64,000 nucleotides of DNA. It comes from Chelonoidis abingdonii (taxonomy: Eukaryota; Chordata; Testudines; Testudinidae). A program made the position numbers and the translations under genes. Shown one piece after another: positions 47,121 through 58,610 of the stretch. The number at the start of each line of letters is the position of its first letter. Positions within the stretch are counted from its first letter, which is position 1. The notes below the pieces were generated by a model. It had not been told where the DNA came from. It searched no databases and saw only the letters and a program-made list of their open reading frames with translations. The stretch spans positions 178,035,204 to 178,099,203 of the forward strand of contig NC_133769.1 of NCBI RefSeq assembly GCF_003597395.2. Direction: 5' to 3'.

Positions 47121-47796
47121 CTGGGGGTTCTCAGGACAAATTTTTTGGTGGCCTCAGAGTACGGCCACCAACTCTTACTGGTGGCTGCTCTCACACTTTT
47201 TCCTAAAACACTTATCGGTAATTAGCTTTAGGAAAAACAAATAAATATGCACATATACATGTCCAAATCATTGTAATTTATTTATTGCTAGCTAGTAAGT
47301 CTGCTGCGAAAAATGATATTAACAAACATACAAGTATCACTTTTCACAGCAGACTTACTCAGCTCTGCCAAGCCTGGGGACAAATTAAACCCTGGATGGG
47401 GGGCCGGGGGAGGGATCGGGTGACTAGAGCTTGAATCCCCGCTGCCAGAACCTGGGGCTTGTTGCAGTGCAGCCAAAGACCGGGACTGCAGTCCAAAGCC
47501 CCACGGCCAGAGCCTGCCACCATGCTACCCCAAGGCTGAACCCCAAAGCCTGAGCCCCACCCACCCTGGGAAAGTGGGGAACTCACTGGGTGCCTGCTCC
47601 TCCAGTATTGTGTCCCAGTTATCTCCAAAGGAGGGTAGGGCCCAACCCCTGCTGGCAACCCCAGCAACCAACACCAAGGTAGGGCATCCAGGAGCAACAG
47701 GGATTGGGAGAGGCTGTTACTTTGCCCCCCACTTCCCCAGCCCAGGAGGCTTTCGCCACAAGAAAAGTCCCTGGTGGCCACATTTGAGAAACGCTG
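47121..47796. mobile_element. MITE copy A (GGTTCTCA ends), uninterrupted
   Basis: The left end CTGGGGGTTCTCAGGACAAA and the inverse complement of the right end (CAGCGTTTCTCAAATGTGGC) are related. The flanking sequences CCTCTGGA and CTCTAGGC share CTCT plus further bases when shifted by one. Between them an inner inverted repeat pairs AAGTCTGCTGCGAAAAATGA with TCACTTTTCACAGCAGACTT around 47299-47356. A second copy, split by an insertion, lies at 42766-45490. Confidence 0.75.
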
Positions 47797-49550
47797 CTCT
47801 AGGCTACATTTTGTCAATGTAAGTCAGTAGCTTGCATACCATAAACAGTGATATGTAGACATCTCTTTTCTTTGCAGTGTCTTGTGCATGAATGGCAGGT
47901 CCAGCTGTGGGCTACATCCTGCTCACCATATAGAACTACTACTGTCTATTTGGTATCCATTATCTTTGTGTGAGCATCTCCAAAAATGATTGCAAGAGGT
48001 TGGTGTTGAATTAGTTTCTGGGGACTACAACACTACCATTTATTGCTGAAAATAGGCCAGGCTCTACAGACATTGTCTTTCTCCAATGTCTTCCAGATCC
48101 TCCAACAGGTGACAGAGGTATTAAGTTTGTCTGAAAGTACTAACTATAGCAGGTAGGATCAGGAGAATCAGATCTGCTGATAACAGATCTGCTCTTAATC
48201 CCAGCAGTCTGTATTGATGATTACAGGTAGGGTCTCTGTGGTAGCAGTGCATGAGCCAGAGGGCAGTGTGTCATTATTTTTATCCCCAGCTTGACTGTGG
48301 TGCAGGTTCATTTTTAGTTTTCATTTATTTTCTGTTTAAACTCCAAACCCTGCTGCTTCTTTATACCTCAAGCAAGCACACCCAGCAAGAATGAAAACAG
48401 GCTGCCTTTGGGGATGGATTAGCCCCCTGTATCAGAGAAGCTTGTGAAAGGCCTGCCTATGGCCAGAGAGAGAGATTGCCATATTGACACAGCATCTGGT
48501 GAATGTATGCTTTGTGTACCCTAGGAAATTTACCAATCATAGGCAACAGGTATCAGAAAAAGGTGCAGCTTAACAGTGCTGAGCACAGTTGAAATGGAAG
48601 TGTGCAGTATACCAAACTGTTCAGTACATTTCCAGAAACCATGGTTAAACCTATCTCCCTCTGCCTGTAATGGGTAATTTCCCCAATAGACATGGTGCTA
48701 GACATATACTCAAGATAGCTAAAAGCTTCTCTTAACCCTTCAGAGAAGGTCTGCTGTCTCCACTGTGGACCTGACTCGCTATAAAGTTGCAAGATTGACA
48801 ACGTTGCATTGATGAGCATTTTGTCCAGTTTTGTTATAAATATTCCAAGCAATGGAGTTCCTCACCACTTCCCGGTGGAGATTGTCCCATAACTTAACCG
48901 ATTTCCCTGTTATGAAGGTTTTTTTGGTATTCAAACTAAATTCCCCTTTCTTAATTTCATCTCATAATTCTTAGGTACCTCCTTTGTACCAGCCTAAATA
49001 ATTCTGCTCCTTTTATCAGCCCGTTGCTGCTCAAGTCAATGGTAAAACTCAGTTTCATTGGGTAATATTCAGGGAAATGTGTGCTCTGACCACCCCCTTG
49101 CTGCTGTTTCTTCGGTCGTTTAAAAATTCTGGCAGGCTAATTTCTCTATCTACATACTGGGCATAATAATGCTTAGCTGCTGCATCAGGCATGCTTGTGA
49201 GGCTAATTGAATTCTTTGAGCTCCTCAAGGAAAAACACGGTGGAATGGCTCAGTATTATTAACACTGTGAGCTGACAACAGCTAGCCAACTGACTAAGAA
49301 AAGAGCCCTGGAGAATGAAATCTGCCAAGTTACTGTTCACTTGAAATAACTCTTCTGTTACTGCCTACATAGTTTGTTAAATTGGAACTGGGCTACTAAA
49401 AGGCGCCTTGGTAGTCTCCTATTTGAGTCTTTTATTTTGAATTGTATATTAAGTGCTGGTTGAAGGTGTTAGATTGAAACCCCCAAGGAGTCCTATTAAT
49501 TCCCAGAGCATAACAGTTCAGGTAGAAGCAGGGCAAACATCCCCTTGCTG
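47797..49550. other. No gene or recognisable repeat
   Basis: Unassigned. A block near 48850-49010 (GGAGTTCCTCACCACTTCCC, CTCCTTTGTACCAGCC) may be an old LINE tail, but I cannot name it. Confidence 0.35.
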
Positions 49551-49552
49551 CC

Positions 49553-49800
49553 AGGGGCGGCTCTTGGCATTTTGCTGCCACAAGCACGGCAGGCAGGCTG
49601 CCTTCGACGGCTTGCCTGCGGAGGGTCCGTTGGTCCCGTGGTTTTGGCGGACTTCCCACAGGCGTGCCTGCGGGAGGTCCTCCGAAGCCACAGGACCAGC
49701 GGACCCTCCGCAGGCAAGCCGCCGAGGGCAGCCTGCCTGCCGCCCTTGCAGAGTGCCCCCCGCGGCTTGCTGCCCCAAGCACGCGCTTGGCGTGCTGGGG
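49553..49800. repeat. GC-rich palindrome with 78-base arms
   Basis: The element starts CAGGGGCGGCTCTTGGCA. Within it, 49587-49664 and 49665-49742 are inverse complements with no spacer: counting base by base I find 68 of 78 positions paired. The arms start CGGCAGGCAGGCTGCC and meet at CAGGCG|TGCCTG. Most mismatches are C/T or G/A, as CpG decay would give. It is part of a known kind of GC-rich dispersed repeat, not a gene; open frames through it are artefacts. Confidence 0.8.
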
Positions 49801-49930
49801 CCTGGGGCCTCCCCTACCCGCTGCACCCTGCTAGTGTGTCTCAATATCGTCATGGAGGGACCACTTCTAGGGATGAGAGGGTTGTTCAGTCTCCTGGCCC
49901 ACTCAGGCCTTTAGTGAGAGAAGATGTGGA

Positions 49931-50229
49931 GTATGTAGCTAGGACACTGCAATGCCATTTGTTTTAAAGGTACTACACCTTTAAATTTTCTAAGAACTCT
50001 CCCTCTGTGCAGAGGTCAGCAGCCATTTTATTTTGAGTTGTGGCAGCCTGTCCAGGGGGCACAGAGTCTGTGTGGGAGAGTGCACACTGTGCATCTCCTC
50101 CCCTACAGGCTGCAGCAACTCTGAGAACAAAATGGCAGCTAAACTCTGAGAGAGGCAGTTCTTAGCTATGTAAAGGAAGGGGTGGCACCTTTAAAACAAA
50201 AGGCATTGCAGTTTACCAGCTACCTACAC
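49931..50229. repeat. Foldback element with arms of about 150 bases
   Basis: The left arm GTATGTAGCTAGG, CTGCAATGCCATTTGTTTTA, AAGAACTCTCCCTCTG and CAGCAGCCATTTTATTTTGA pairs with the right arm in reverse (TCAAACTC-type run CAGAGTTTAGCTGCCATTTT, AAGAACTGCCTCTCTC, CTGCAATGCCTTTTGTTTTA, GTGTAGGTAGCTGG, read on the minus strand). The centre is TGCACACTGTGCA near 50081-50093. It is the second large hairpin within 350 bases. Confidence 0.75.
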
Positions 50230-50271
50230 CCAATAGGGGCCTGTTAGTTCCAAATTTGATGGCGCTTTCCT

Positions 50272-50345
50272 GTCACGTGGACACTTGTCTATAGGGAACA
50301 AAATTGAGATCAGCTCCTTTCACATGGGCCACCGAGTAGCCAAAA
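50272..50345. repeat. Dispersed repeat related to 41551-41630
   Basis: Shares CACTTGTCTA-type and CTTTCACATGG blocks with the copy 8.7 kb upstream. Family unknown. Confidence 0.45.
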
Positions 50346-50780
50346 GAGGATAAAAACTTGTGATCACTAGTGGCCATTTCTGGATTTAAATCAGTGACCC
50401 AAGCTGAAGAACTCCGCCTATCACCGGAGCCATGTAGTTGTCCGAGGATGACTGTGTTATGCCCCGAGTTGTATTTTCACCTCGGTTTCTGATTTACTGT
50501 ACATTGGACATAGTTATATTCCATCTCTTTTGAACTGTGAATGAATATCATACCATGCGTACTTTATAGGCTTCTTGTAGAAGTTCAGCTGCTGATGATT
50601 TAGAATTTCTGAGGCTCCATCAGAAAAACTAAAAAAAGAGGAAAAAAAGAAAACCCCAAACATCAATACCAAGAATATGAAACCAAACCTCTAAAGCTTC
50701 CTGGTTGTGAAGCAAAAGAAGGAGCGTGTGTTTCAGCCATACTGCCAGCAGGTGGACTCTGAAAGATCTTATAGACCTCG

Positions 50781-50793
50781 CACTTCCTGTGGA
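50781..50793 (+). promoter_or_regulatory. CD247: Composite ETS/RUNX-like site upstream of CD247
   Basis: CACTTCCTGTGGA joins an inverted ETS core (GGAAGTG on the minus strand) to a RUNX core (TGTGG) with no gap. It lies 106 bases before the ATG. From established knowledge, ETS factors such as Elf-1 drive the mammalian zeta-chain promoter and ETS/RUNX pairs are frequent in T-cell enhancers. Use here is inference. No TATA box is seen. Confidence 0.45.
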
Positions 50794-50898
50794 GGCAGCC
50801 AGAAGAACAAAGCCAGTGGAGGTGTCTTTTCTCCTCATCATCCCACTATCTGTTAACTCGTGGCCTCCAGCCCCCCAGTGCAATCCGGGGGGAGCAAG

Positions 50899-50956
50899 AT
50901 GAAGTGGAAAGGGATTGTTATCTCTGCTGTCCTGCAGGCACAGCTCCCAATTACAG
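50899..50956 (+). CDS. CD247: CD247 (TCR/CD3 zeta chain) exon 1, signal peptide
   Basis: CD247 is the zeta chain of the T-cell receptor-CD3 complex, which signals through three ITAMs in its tail. This exon encodes only the start: MKWKGIVISAVLQAQLPIT plus one base, ending at the donor G|GTAAGG. It matches the mammalian zeta signal peptide at the MKWK start and the QAQLPIT end, and the exon ends at the same place and in the same phase (1) as in human. The related FCER1G signal peptide does not fit. The exon lies about 15 kb downstream of CREG1 in the same orientation, the gene order known from human. The exons for the short ectodomain, membrane segment and ITAMs are not in the window. Confidence 0.9.
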
Positions 50957-52561
50957 GTAAGGCAGGCTTTTCATATGACAAGGAACTATTTTAAAACCCT
51001 TTTGAGGTGGGGACGGAACACAACGTTTCTGTTGGCTCCCCGCCCTTCTGGTAGCAGGAGGGCATCTGCGTGTGAACCTCTAGCATGTCTGTCCTCCTAA
51101 TTATGACTAGTTATGCACTAGTTCAGAACTAGCAACTGCAGGACTTGCTGAAAATGAAGTCTTTGCTATAAAGAAATCCTTTGGAAGATGGGGAGGGGCA
51201 AACAAGGCAGCAGCAGCAGCTACCTACCATTGATGAGGCCTGCCTTTGTTGTGTCAGAGTAAAAGATATGACAGCCGAATAACATCTTGTAATTAAATGG
51301 GGTTTCTAACCCTCCCTCCAACAGTTCTCTGTTTGGGATTTAAAAAATGAAAAGTTGGTATTCGGAGTGCGACCACCTTCAATATGCTGCCCAAGAGATA
51401 TCTTTAATTTAGCTGGATAGAGTTTGGGCTGCATTGATCCTTAGTGGCACGTTCAGTGCTTGGTTTCCAATAAACGTCACCCTAGCAGCTCAGAAGCTGC
51501 TGTTGAGGGATTAGAGGAAGGGTAAAAAGGCTATGATTCCCCCCATCTTTGTCTATACCTGCACACTTGCTTTCAGGTAATTAAAATGAATAAAGTTTCC
51601 CTCTCTTATGTGTTTATTTGGTTGGTGTTTATAAACCGACCCCACTCAGGCAGACAATGGAGTGGGTTTAACATGCAAACACCCATGATTTAAGTTAATT
51701 TGGGGGAAGATGGGCATACATTTTAATAATCTATAAAATCAAGGAAAACTAGATTAATTTAATTTGCATCTAGAGAAGGGGCAGGAAAAGGCCTGAATTT
51801 GAGTAGTCAGCAAACATGAGAGACAATGAGGCCACCTTCGAGTGTATGCAGAAAATCCATATGAAGAGTTTCATCCATGTTTTCTTTAGTCAATGTACAC
51901 AACCAAGGCACCATAAACAGCACTTTTATATCAAGTGTTTTGTGGACCTCAATAAACAAGGTTTTTGATGATTAGGAAAATGACCCAAAGCATTCACAGA
52001 TGCTGTGCGATATAATCATGTTCCAGTTTACCTATGTACCATACATTTCAACAGGATTTTAAACTAGATTTGCATTATCCGCAGTAAGTACTCACAGCTA
52101 CATTTATGTTAATATATAACGAGTACATGTCCTTTGGGATGTTAATGTGTTTCTACATACATTGAGCTGTGCGTGCACATGCACAAATATGTGTACCAAA
52201 AGTAGGAAAAGCATTTCTTTCTGTCCTCTTAGAATATTTCCAAAATGCACAAAGGCCTAGGATGTCTGAAGAAAAGGTGATTGTACTTATAGGCATGTAA
52301 AGATTTAGAAACTACTTAAGATCAGCATTTGTTTCTCTGATTCTTCTTCCTTCATTCTTTTATAAAACATCAGTATCTAGCATGCTACAGGCTCTTGCTC
52401 TTATTTGTTCTTTTTTAGCAGAAAGGCCGTACTGAAAAAAAATAGAGCAATTTAATCAAATCTGCTAATTACTAAAGTATCAACTTTCTTATGGTCTCTC
52501 TGTTCACACACCTTCGGGGATAACCATGCTCACAGGAAGAGACTATTTAGCTATGACACAC

Positions 52562-52645
52562 CCTGGACCAAATTTTGCCCTACGTACAATTCCCGTTAAT
52601 TTAAACGAAGATGGTTGTGTATGTATCTGAGGGCAGAATTTTTGG
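52562..52645. repeat. Short foldback repeat
   Basis: CTGGACCAAATTTTGCCCT pairs in reverse with GAGGGCAGAATTTTTGGC at the other end, an 84-base imperfect hairpin of the same kind as 3482-3575. Confidence 0.55.
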
Positions 52646-55600
52646 CTGGATATTTGCAATATTATAAAGACCTTTTTACATTTTGGAATGAATGTAGAGT
52701 AAGAGGATGATAGTGAGATTCCATGGAATTATTCAAATAGTAGATAGATGCACTAACAAAGATGTGAGCTCTTCACTATTAATTTAGTCTAAACATATTG
52801 CCAGGCAGATGACTTTTGGGGGGTCATAATTAAGAACCCCGAATCCGGGACCTTCCATTATTTGGAGTAAATAGGAGCCTTCTTAAAACAAAGTATATTT
52901 TTATTTTTCACAGAACATGTTTGCTCTAAGCAAACCATCACTAAGTGGAATTGCAGATGGCACGTTACAATGCATTCATACTATGGTGCTCTGGTTTTCA
53001 GTCTACTTTGCAATAGGAGTCTGCTTATTTTTTAGTTAGTCCAGCAAAAGGTGCTGCCCCCAGGAATGGTAGCTAAAGAGCAACCATGCATTTTCCTTTT
53101 GCTCTCAACAGTGTTGAGCCAAATATATCAAGCAGCAGAAACATTTTTTTAAGAGTAATTCTAGCTATGGACCAAAGCTGCAAAATTCTGATGTAGCCAT
53201 CAACCCCAGCCCATAAACTTGAGGATGTTCTGAGTTCAGGTTTGACCAATAAAGCAAGAGGAGCTGCTGGAGAAATTCAGATCCATGTTTGGATTTTGGA
53301 ATGCTTCCCCTTTTCAGAGTTCAGCAGGAGTGGATCGGGAGGTCTGGTTCAGGCCCTCCTATAAATATTTCACTAGGAGTTTATAAAAGAAAATAAATAT
53401 GTTCCGAGTCTCTGAGCAGAGTGATTTTGTTTACCACACTGTTCTCTGCTGCTTTGGGAAATTCTGTTAAAAGACATTTCTTCTGTCTGTACTGCAAGAA
53501 CCACCCCAAAACAAAAACAAACAAACAAATCAGGAAAAACCAAAAGCCCTGCAATATGCTGCAGTGATGAACACAAACCACTGCAGTTTCCAATAGCAAT
53601 ATGGCAGTGTTTGGGGCAATACTGCCTTTGTTATCCGGTGAGGGTGATCAGCTTAATATGAGAGCCATATAAAGACATGTGCAACAGGATCCTAAAAGGG
53701 GGTTTCTCTCAAATTCTCCTCAAAATCTCCTGTTGAACTGAACCCAGCCCTGGATAATTTGGCTGTAGTGAAGCTAGAACATGTCCACTCTGGAGAGACA
53801 TCACTCACACAGTTCAGTCAATCAGCATTTAGCTGCCCTGTGCAACTGCTTCTTCTACCCACAGGGTAGCATGCAACTCAGGAGCGATTTGCTAATCAGC
53901 ATATGGGTAACAGGAAGAAATGGGCAGCGTTGTGTTTTAAGGGTTCTTTTGTTCGTTCATTCGTTCCTTCCTTAAAATACGTTATTTAGAAGATCTACAC
54001 TTTAAAAAACAGAAAAAAAAATCTTGTTTACAAATACACCCTGGATACTTCAACCAAATATAAAGATAGAACATTTTTAGGTGCCACTCTCCATACTGTC
54101 TACATCGTCCTTGCTGTATTCTTGGCACTAACGCAATAATCTACCAGGGACTTAATAATTGTGCTTCTTTCTACTCACAGTGATTCATTAATAAATACTC
54201 AGAAATGGGACATTTGCGCATCAGACAAAATGTAGGCAAATATAGCCTCTCTTTATGACGGGCTGTTTATTACACTCCTACAGTGCTAAATTCAGTTTCT
54301 TTAGCGATCATTATATGTTATATAGTAAGCACTTTCTATTAAAACAATACCATGTTAAATTCTTAATGAGTGAAGTAACAGGTTCATGATTCACTCCATC
54401 TGACCCCTGTATGCAAGAAGGAGTGTATTTAAAATGGAAGGATCCATTTGAAAATATATTTATACATTTCCAGTACAAGTCTATCCTTGTTATACTATTG
54501 TACTATGTGGATAAATTGAAGAAACTGGGTAGTTTGCTAATAATGGATGCAAATTCATACAACATGTAATTTAGATACCCGTTCTTTGTGGAATCAATGC
54601 GTATTCATAAATTATGATTTTGAAATACAAAATATCAAACAAAAAAAAGTTTTAAATCTCAAAAAATAACACCTCCCCCCCCCCAAAAAAACCCTATTTA
54701 AATTCTAACTAACTCCATGTTTAAACCAGTAAGAATTTTAAAATCCTTACCACTATATAATTATAGCCAAATATTATAAAAAGACAACACCCCCGGCCAC
54801 CATCTAGAACTTCAAAATGTGTCTGTGAAGAAACAGATGGGGTCCTGTTAAATAACATATATGGTACATTTGGTCATTTAGGATGGCATGGGCAGAAGAC
54901 ACAGAATTAAAAAAAAAAAACTGAGAAAGTATCAGGCCTGCTAAGAGGATCTGCTCTGTCTGTGTGTGTGTATGTTGAAAAGATTTCAGTGTCATATGTA
55001 TATAACTTGGATCAAAACTTATATTAAAAAGTGTTGTTACTCCTTTTATTTTATTGCTAAGAAAATGTCTATACTTACTGAATCTTGGAGAAGTTGGGTT
55101 TTACAACCTTTCTTTGATGTGTAATAATGTGCTACCTGATATTTTGAGATTAGCTCTGACTGTAGATCTGTTGGTAACTAAATTAATTTCTCTTCCTTTA
55201 AAAAAGTATGTGCAATCTGTATCCTTTAGGAATGAGGTTTAGGATCAAGTTTTTCAAAGAAGGGGTGAAAACTATGCTATGTGAAATCCCACATTGCCAT
55301 GCACAGGTGGCTAGTATTCACATATACAAACCAGATAACTGTGCATGCATATGAGTAGTTGAGTTTGCAGTTCCTCAATTTGCACATGCAAATACTTGTT
55401 TGCTGAAAACTGGGAAGAAAATGGGTGCGTGAGTGTTTAGCAGTGTGCAACTGGTGTGTTAGCACTTGTGTGTGTACAAGGGGAATATGGAAGTGTTTGT
55501 GGGTGCAACTTTTGCTCCCTCCTTTGACAATTTAGCCATTAAAAACAGAGAAGAAAGACCCTACCTAGCCGCACTCTTTCCCCAACCCTTAAACACACAC

Positions 55601-56228
55601 ACACCTGTCAGTGCGCGTACAAGTCTGTTCAAGGGCATGGAAGCTGAATTTTAATTTTAAATAATGTATGTTTCAAATATTTAAAAAAACAAAATTGCTA
55701 GAAACAAACTATTGCAATTTGAATGGCCTCTCTGCTTTTTGTTTATGGCCATTCTTTATAAGATTGGGTTAGTCTACTGAATTGGAAATGACCACAGGCA
55801 ACTTGGAGAGAAAAAGAATCCTAAACCAAAGGAAGAAAGACAAAATTAAAAAGATGGGACACGGCCACTTTCTGCGCCACTGTTATTATGCTGCAACATG
55901 GCCGAAAGCAAGTTTCTGAGCCAGTTCAGATATTATTGTGTACAACATGCCGCCTATGTGTTATTTTGACATAATTACAGTGAAATAATAATTGCACATC
56001 TCCACCTGTCTCCTGATGCTTTCTGAAGAAAATAGTACTGACTGATTTGTGAAGTTTCTAAGTGAAGGAGAAGCCACCCAAATAACGATATGCTCTTTGG
56101 ATGCACAAATACTATAGTATAAGAACTTAGAATTGAATAGAAGTGGTGGAGGAAGGGACTGTAATATTATCAAGCAAGTGATATAATACAAGGCACAGCA
56201 GAACAGAATGGGAGTACGTAGGGGGTAG

Positions 56229-56497
56229 CAGTGTTGCCAACTCTCATATTTTCTTCTCAAGTCTTGCAATATTTGGTGGTTTTCTGGAATCATGGGATTA
56301 GGTGCAAATCTCAGCTTCCATTAAAAATAAAAGTTTTGAGCCCTCATGATTGCAATTCAAAGCTAGACAATGTGAACTAGAAAGGCTCAAAAAACAGAAA
56401 GCAAATTTCCTCCCTGAATTTATTATTTTTTAAAAATCTCATAATTTTTTGGGGACCTGACCATGATTTTTGAACACTACAGGCTGGCAATATTGAA
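56229..56497 (+). mobile_element. MITE of the GTTGCCAAC family, copy 2
   Basis: Begins AGTGTTGCCAACTCTCATAT, with TTGCAATATTTGGTGGTTTT, AAATCTCAGCTTCCATTAAA and GAGCCCTCATGATTGCAA inside, and ends CAGGCTGGCAATATTGA. The ends are inverse complements over about ten bases. Confidence 0.7.
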
Positions 56498-58307
56498 AAT
56501 TCATTCTTTGACTGGAAAGCTATTGAACTTTTAGAGTCAAGGAATAGATAGTTAGAGGGAGAGGGAATGCCGATAGCTTCTTCCAGTACAAATAAATCTC
56601 TGGAGCCTGTACATTAAGACGCACAGTTCTTAAATGAGAGCTGGAAAATGGCTACTCTCAGTAACCTGCTCTGAGTTTTAGAAAGCCTACTCTGAGAGAT
56701 TGACAAAGGATTTAGTACCAGGACAGTGTCTTACGCCAACACTGCCATGGCAAAATCTGTTGCCAGTGTCTTCATTCTGTGTTTGCCCCCGAAACCGTGA
56801 GCAGTGAAAACAAGCAGACAAAACCAAATTTATTTAAAAAAACCCAAACCTGACACTATGCTGTTCTACAAGGACTGGTCCCAAACACTACACTAACGGT
56901 ATTTTAAGCCGTAGCGTTTTGGTAACTTCAGGGTAGAATATTGATATTTTTTTTAAAGTGATTATACAACAAAACTGGGTGAATACTGCACACTTTTAAA
57001 AATGGATAGTCATTCAGATTTTGTAAGGAATTTGCTCTAGCCGTAAACGTGCCCCTTTTGTGTTCACTTCTGATCAACATTAGAGTGACAGAGTTTTTTG
57101 TATAAATGCAGCAACCAAACTTTAAATCCACTTAGACAAACATTCCACACAATCCCGCCAATGCTTGCCCACCATTTAATTGGGATGATAAATCCCAATT
57201 AAATGACACAGCTCAGCTATTGTGTACTGAAGACTGGCAGTAAGATATTTGTGATCAATCAATCAATCCATACAGTTAAAATAATGTTCTTTAAAAAAGA
57301 TTTGGGGAAACTCTGGTCTGCTACAAACATTCCACAGCAGAAAGCTACATTAATGAAGTATATGGTTCACTAAATTAGAGACACATTTTTTCAGCATAGA
57401 TTGGACCTTATTTTTAAAACCTCAGCCATATAATATTTCTTTTCCCCTTCTCCCATCCTTTGGGACAAATTTCTTAATGAGATGGATAACATTTCTGATC
57501 TGCATTCTGATTCACATGGGTGGATCCCTATGCCTGTGTGCAGACCTGTTGAAATTGACCTATGTGGTAGGTTGGGAGCCTAAAGTCATGGTATTTGTAC
57601 TGTACATACACACATTTTGGAGAGAGGCATTTTTGCAGATAATCCTCAGAGGACTTTGCTATTGATTTTACCTGGAAGGTGCTCCGATAATATGGTGATA
57701 GGCAGCAACTGAAAACTACAAAATAGGTAGAGTTGGAGAGAGAGAAATTACTGTCATAGCAAAGATTTCCATTTTGGATTTTATATTTGTTTTGATTAGT
57801 ATTACCAACCATCAATCTAAAAATGTAGCTTTTGTGCATCAATAAATGTATGCCATCATATCTAAGTCCACCTCTTTTCAGGGTTTTAAAATTCAGCTGT
57901 AAATAATTGTTATACTGCAGGTTGCCGCTCACATGATTTCAACCCATCAATCCAAGGTATTTAGTCCTTTAAAAGATGTCATACAAACCATACAGCTATT
58001 TTTGAGTTATAATGGTCAAAACAAAATTAGGTTCTCTGACTAGAGGGCTTTAGTCACCAATGTTATCAGGCTGGTATCATTCACTAACACATATTTCACT
58101 GAAAATGCTTAAACTGATAATACTGCACAGCATAAAAGTGGAATTTTTATTTTTATTGATCTTTCAAAATCACCCATTTTGCATTCATTTTTATCACTGA
58201 TCTTTTCCATGCATTGTACAGTAATTAAATACAAATCATATTTCCATACTAACTCAGGCTATTTTTTGTAAATATGAAATATGTGGCCTGAAACAAATCA
58301 CTAAGAG

Positions 58308-58431
58308 CCCTGATCCTGCAATCAGATCCGTGTGGACAGACCCTTGCATCCATGTGGAATCCCAAAGGAGCTCTGTGCAAACACAAGGATTTGCCCTTGC
58401 ACGTCTCATTGCAGGATTGGGCCTTATACTC
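58308..58431. repeat. Foldback repeat (CCTGATCCTGCAAT type)
   Basis: GAGCCCTGATCCTGCAATCA at the left pairs with CATTGCAGGATTGGGCC at the right, giving a hairpin of about 124 bases. A similar but weaker symmetric stretch follows at 58768-58850 (GGACCAAAATCATC with GGGACAAATTTGTCC). Confidence 0.6.
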
Positions 58432-58434
58432 TCT

Positions 58435-58610
58435 TTGTGAGCCTCAGTTTGCCCATGTGTAAGATGTAGATAATACTGCTGACTTTATAAGGGAATTGTA
58501 AGGCTTGATTAATTAAAAAAAAGTGTGTGTGTGTACACATATATATAAAACATTTATTTAAGAGCTTCAGATGAAAGGTGCTATACAAGTGTAAAGTGTG
58601 TGTATGAATA
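58435..58610 (+). mobile_element. MIR-like SINE
   Basis: GTGAGCCTCAGTTTGCCCAT, GTGTAAGATGTAGATAATAC and, after a GT run, GGTGCTATACAAGTGTAAAG follow MIR order on the + strand. Confidence 0.7.

Noticed and set aside
49432..49967. Open frames of 111-153 residues on both strands
   Set aside because: They run through the palindromic repeat at 49587-49742, whose inverse-complement arms give similar translations on both strands.
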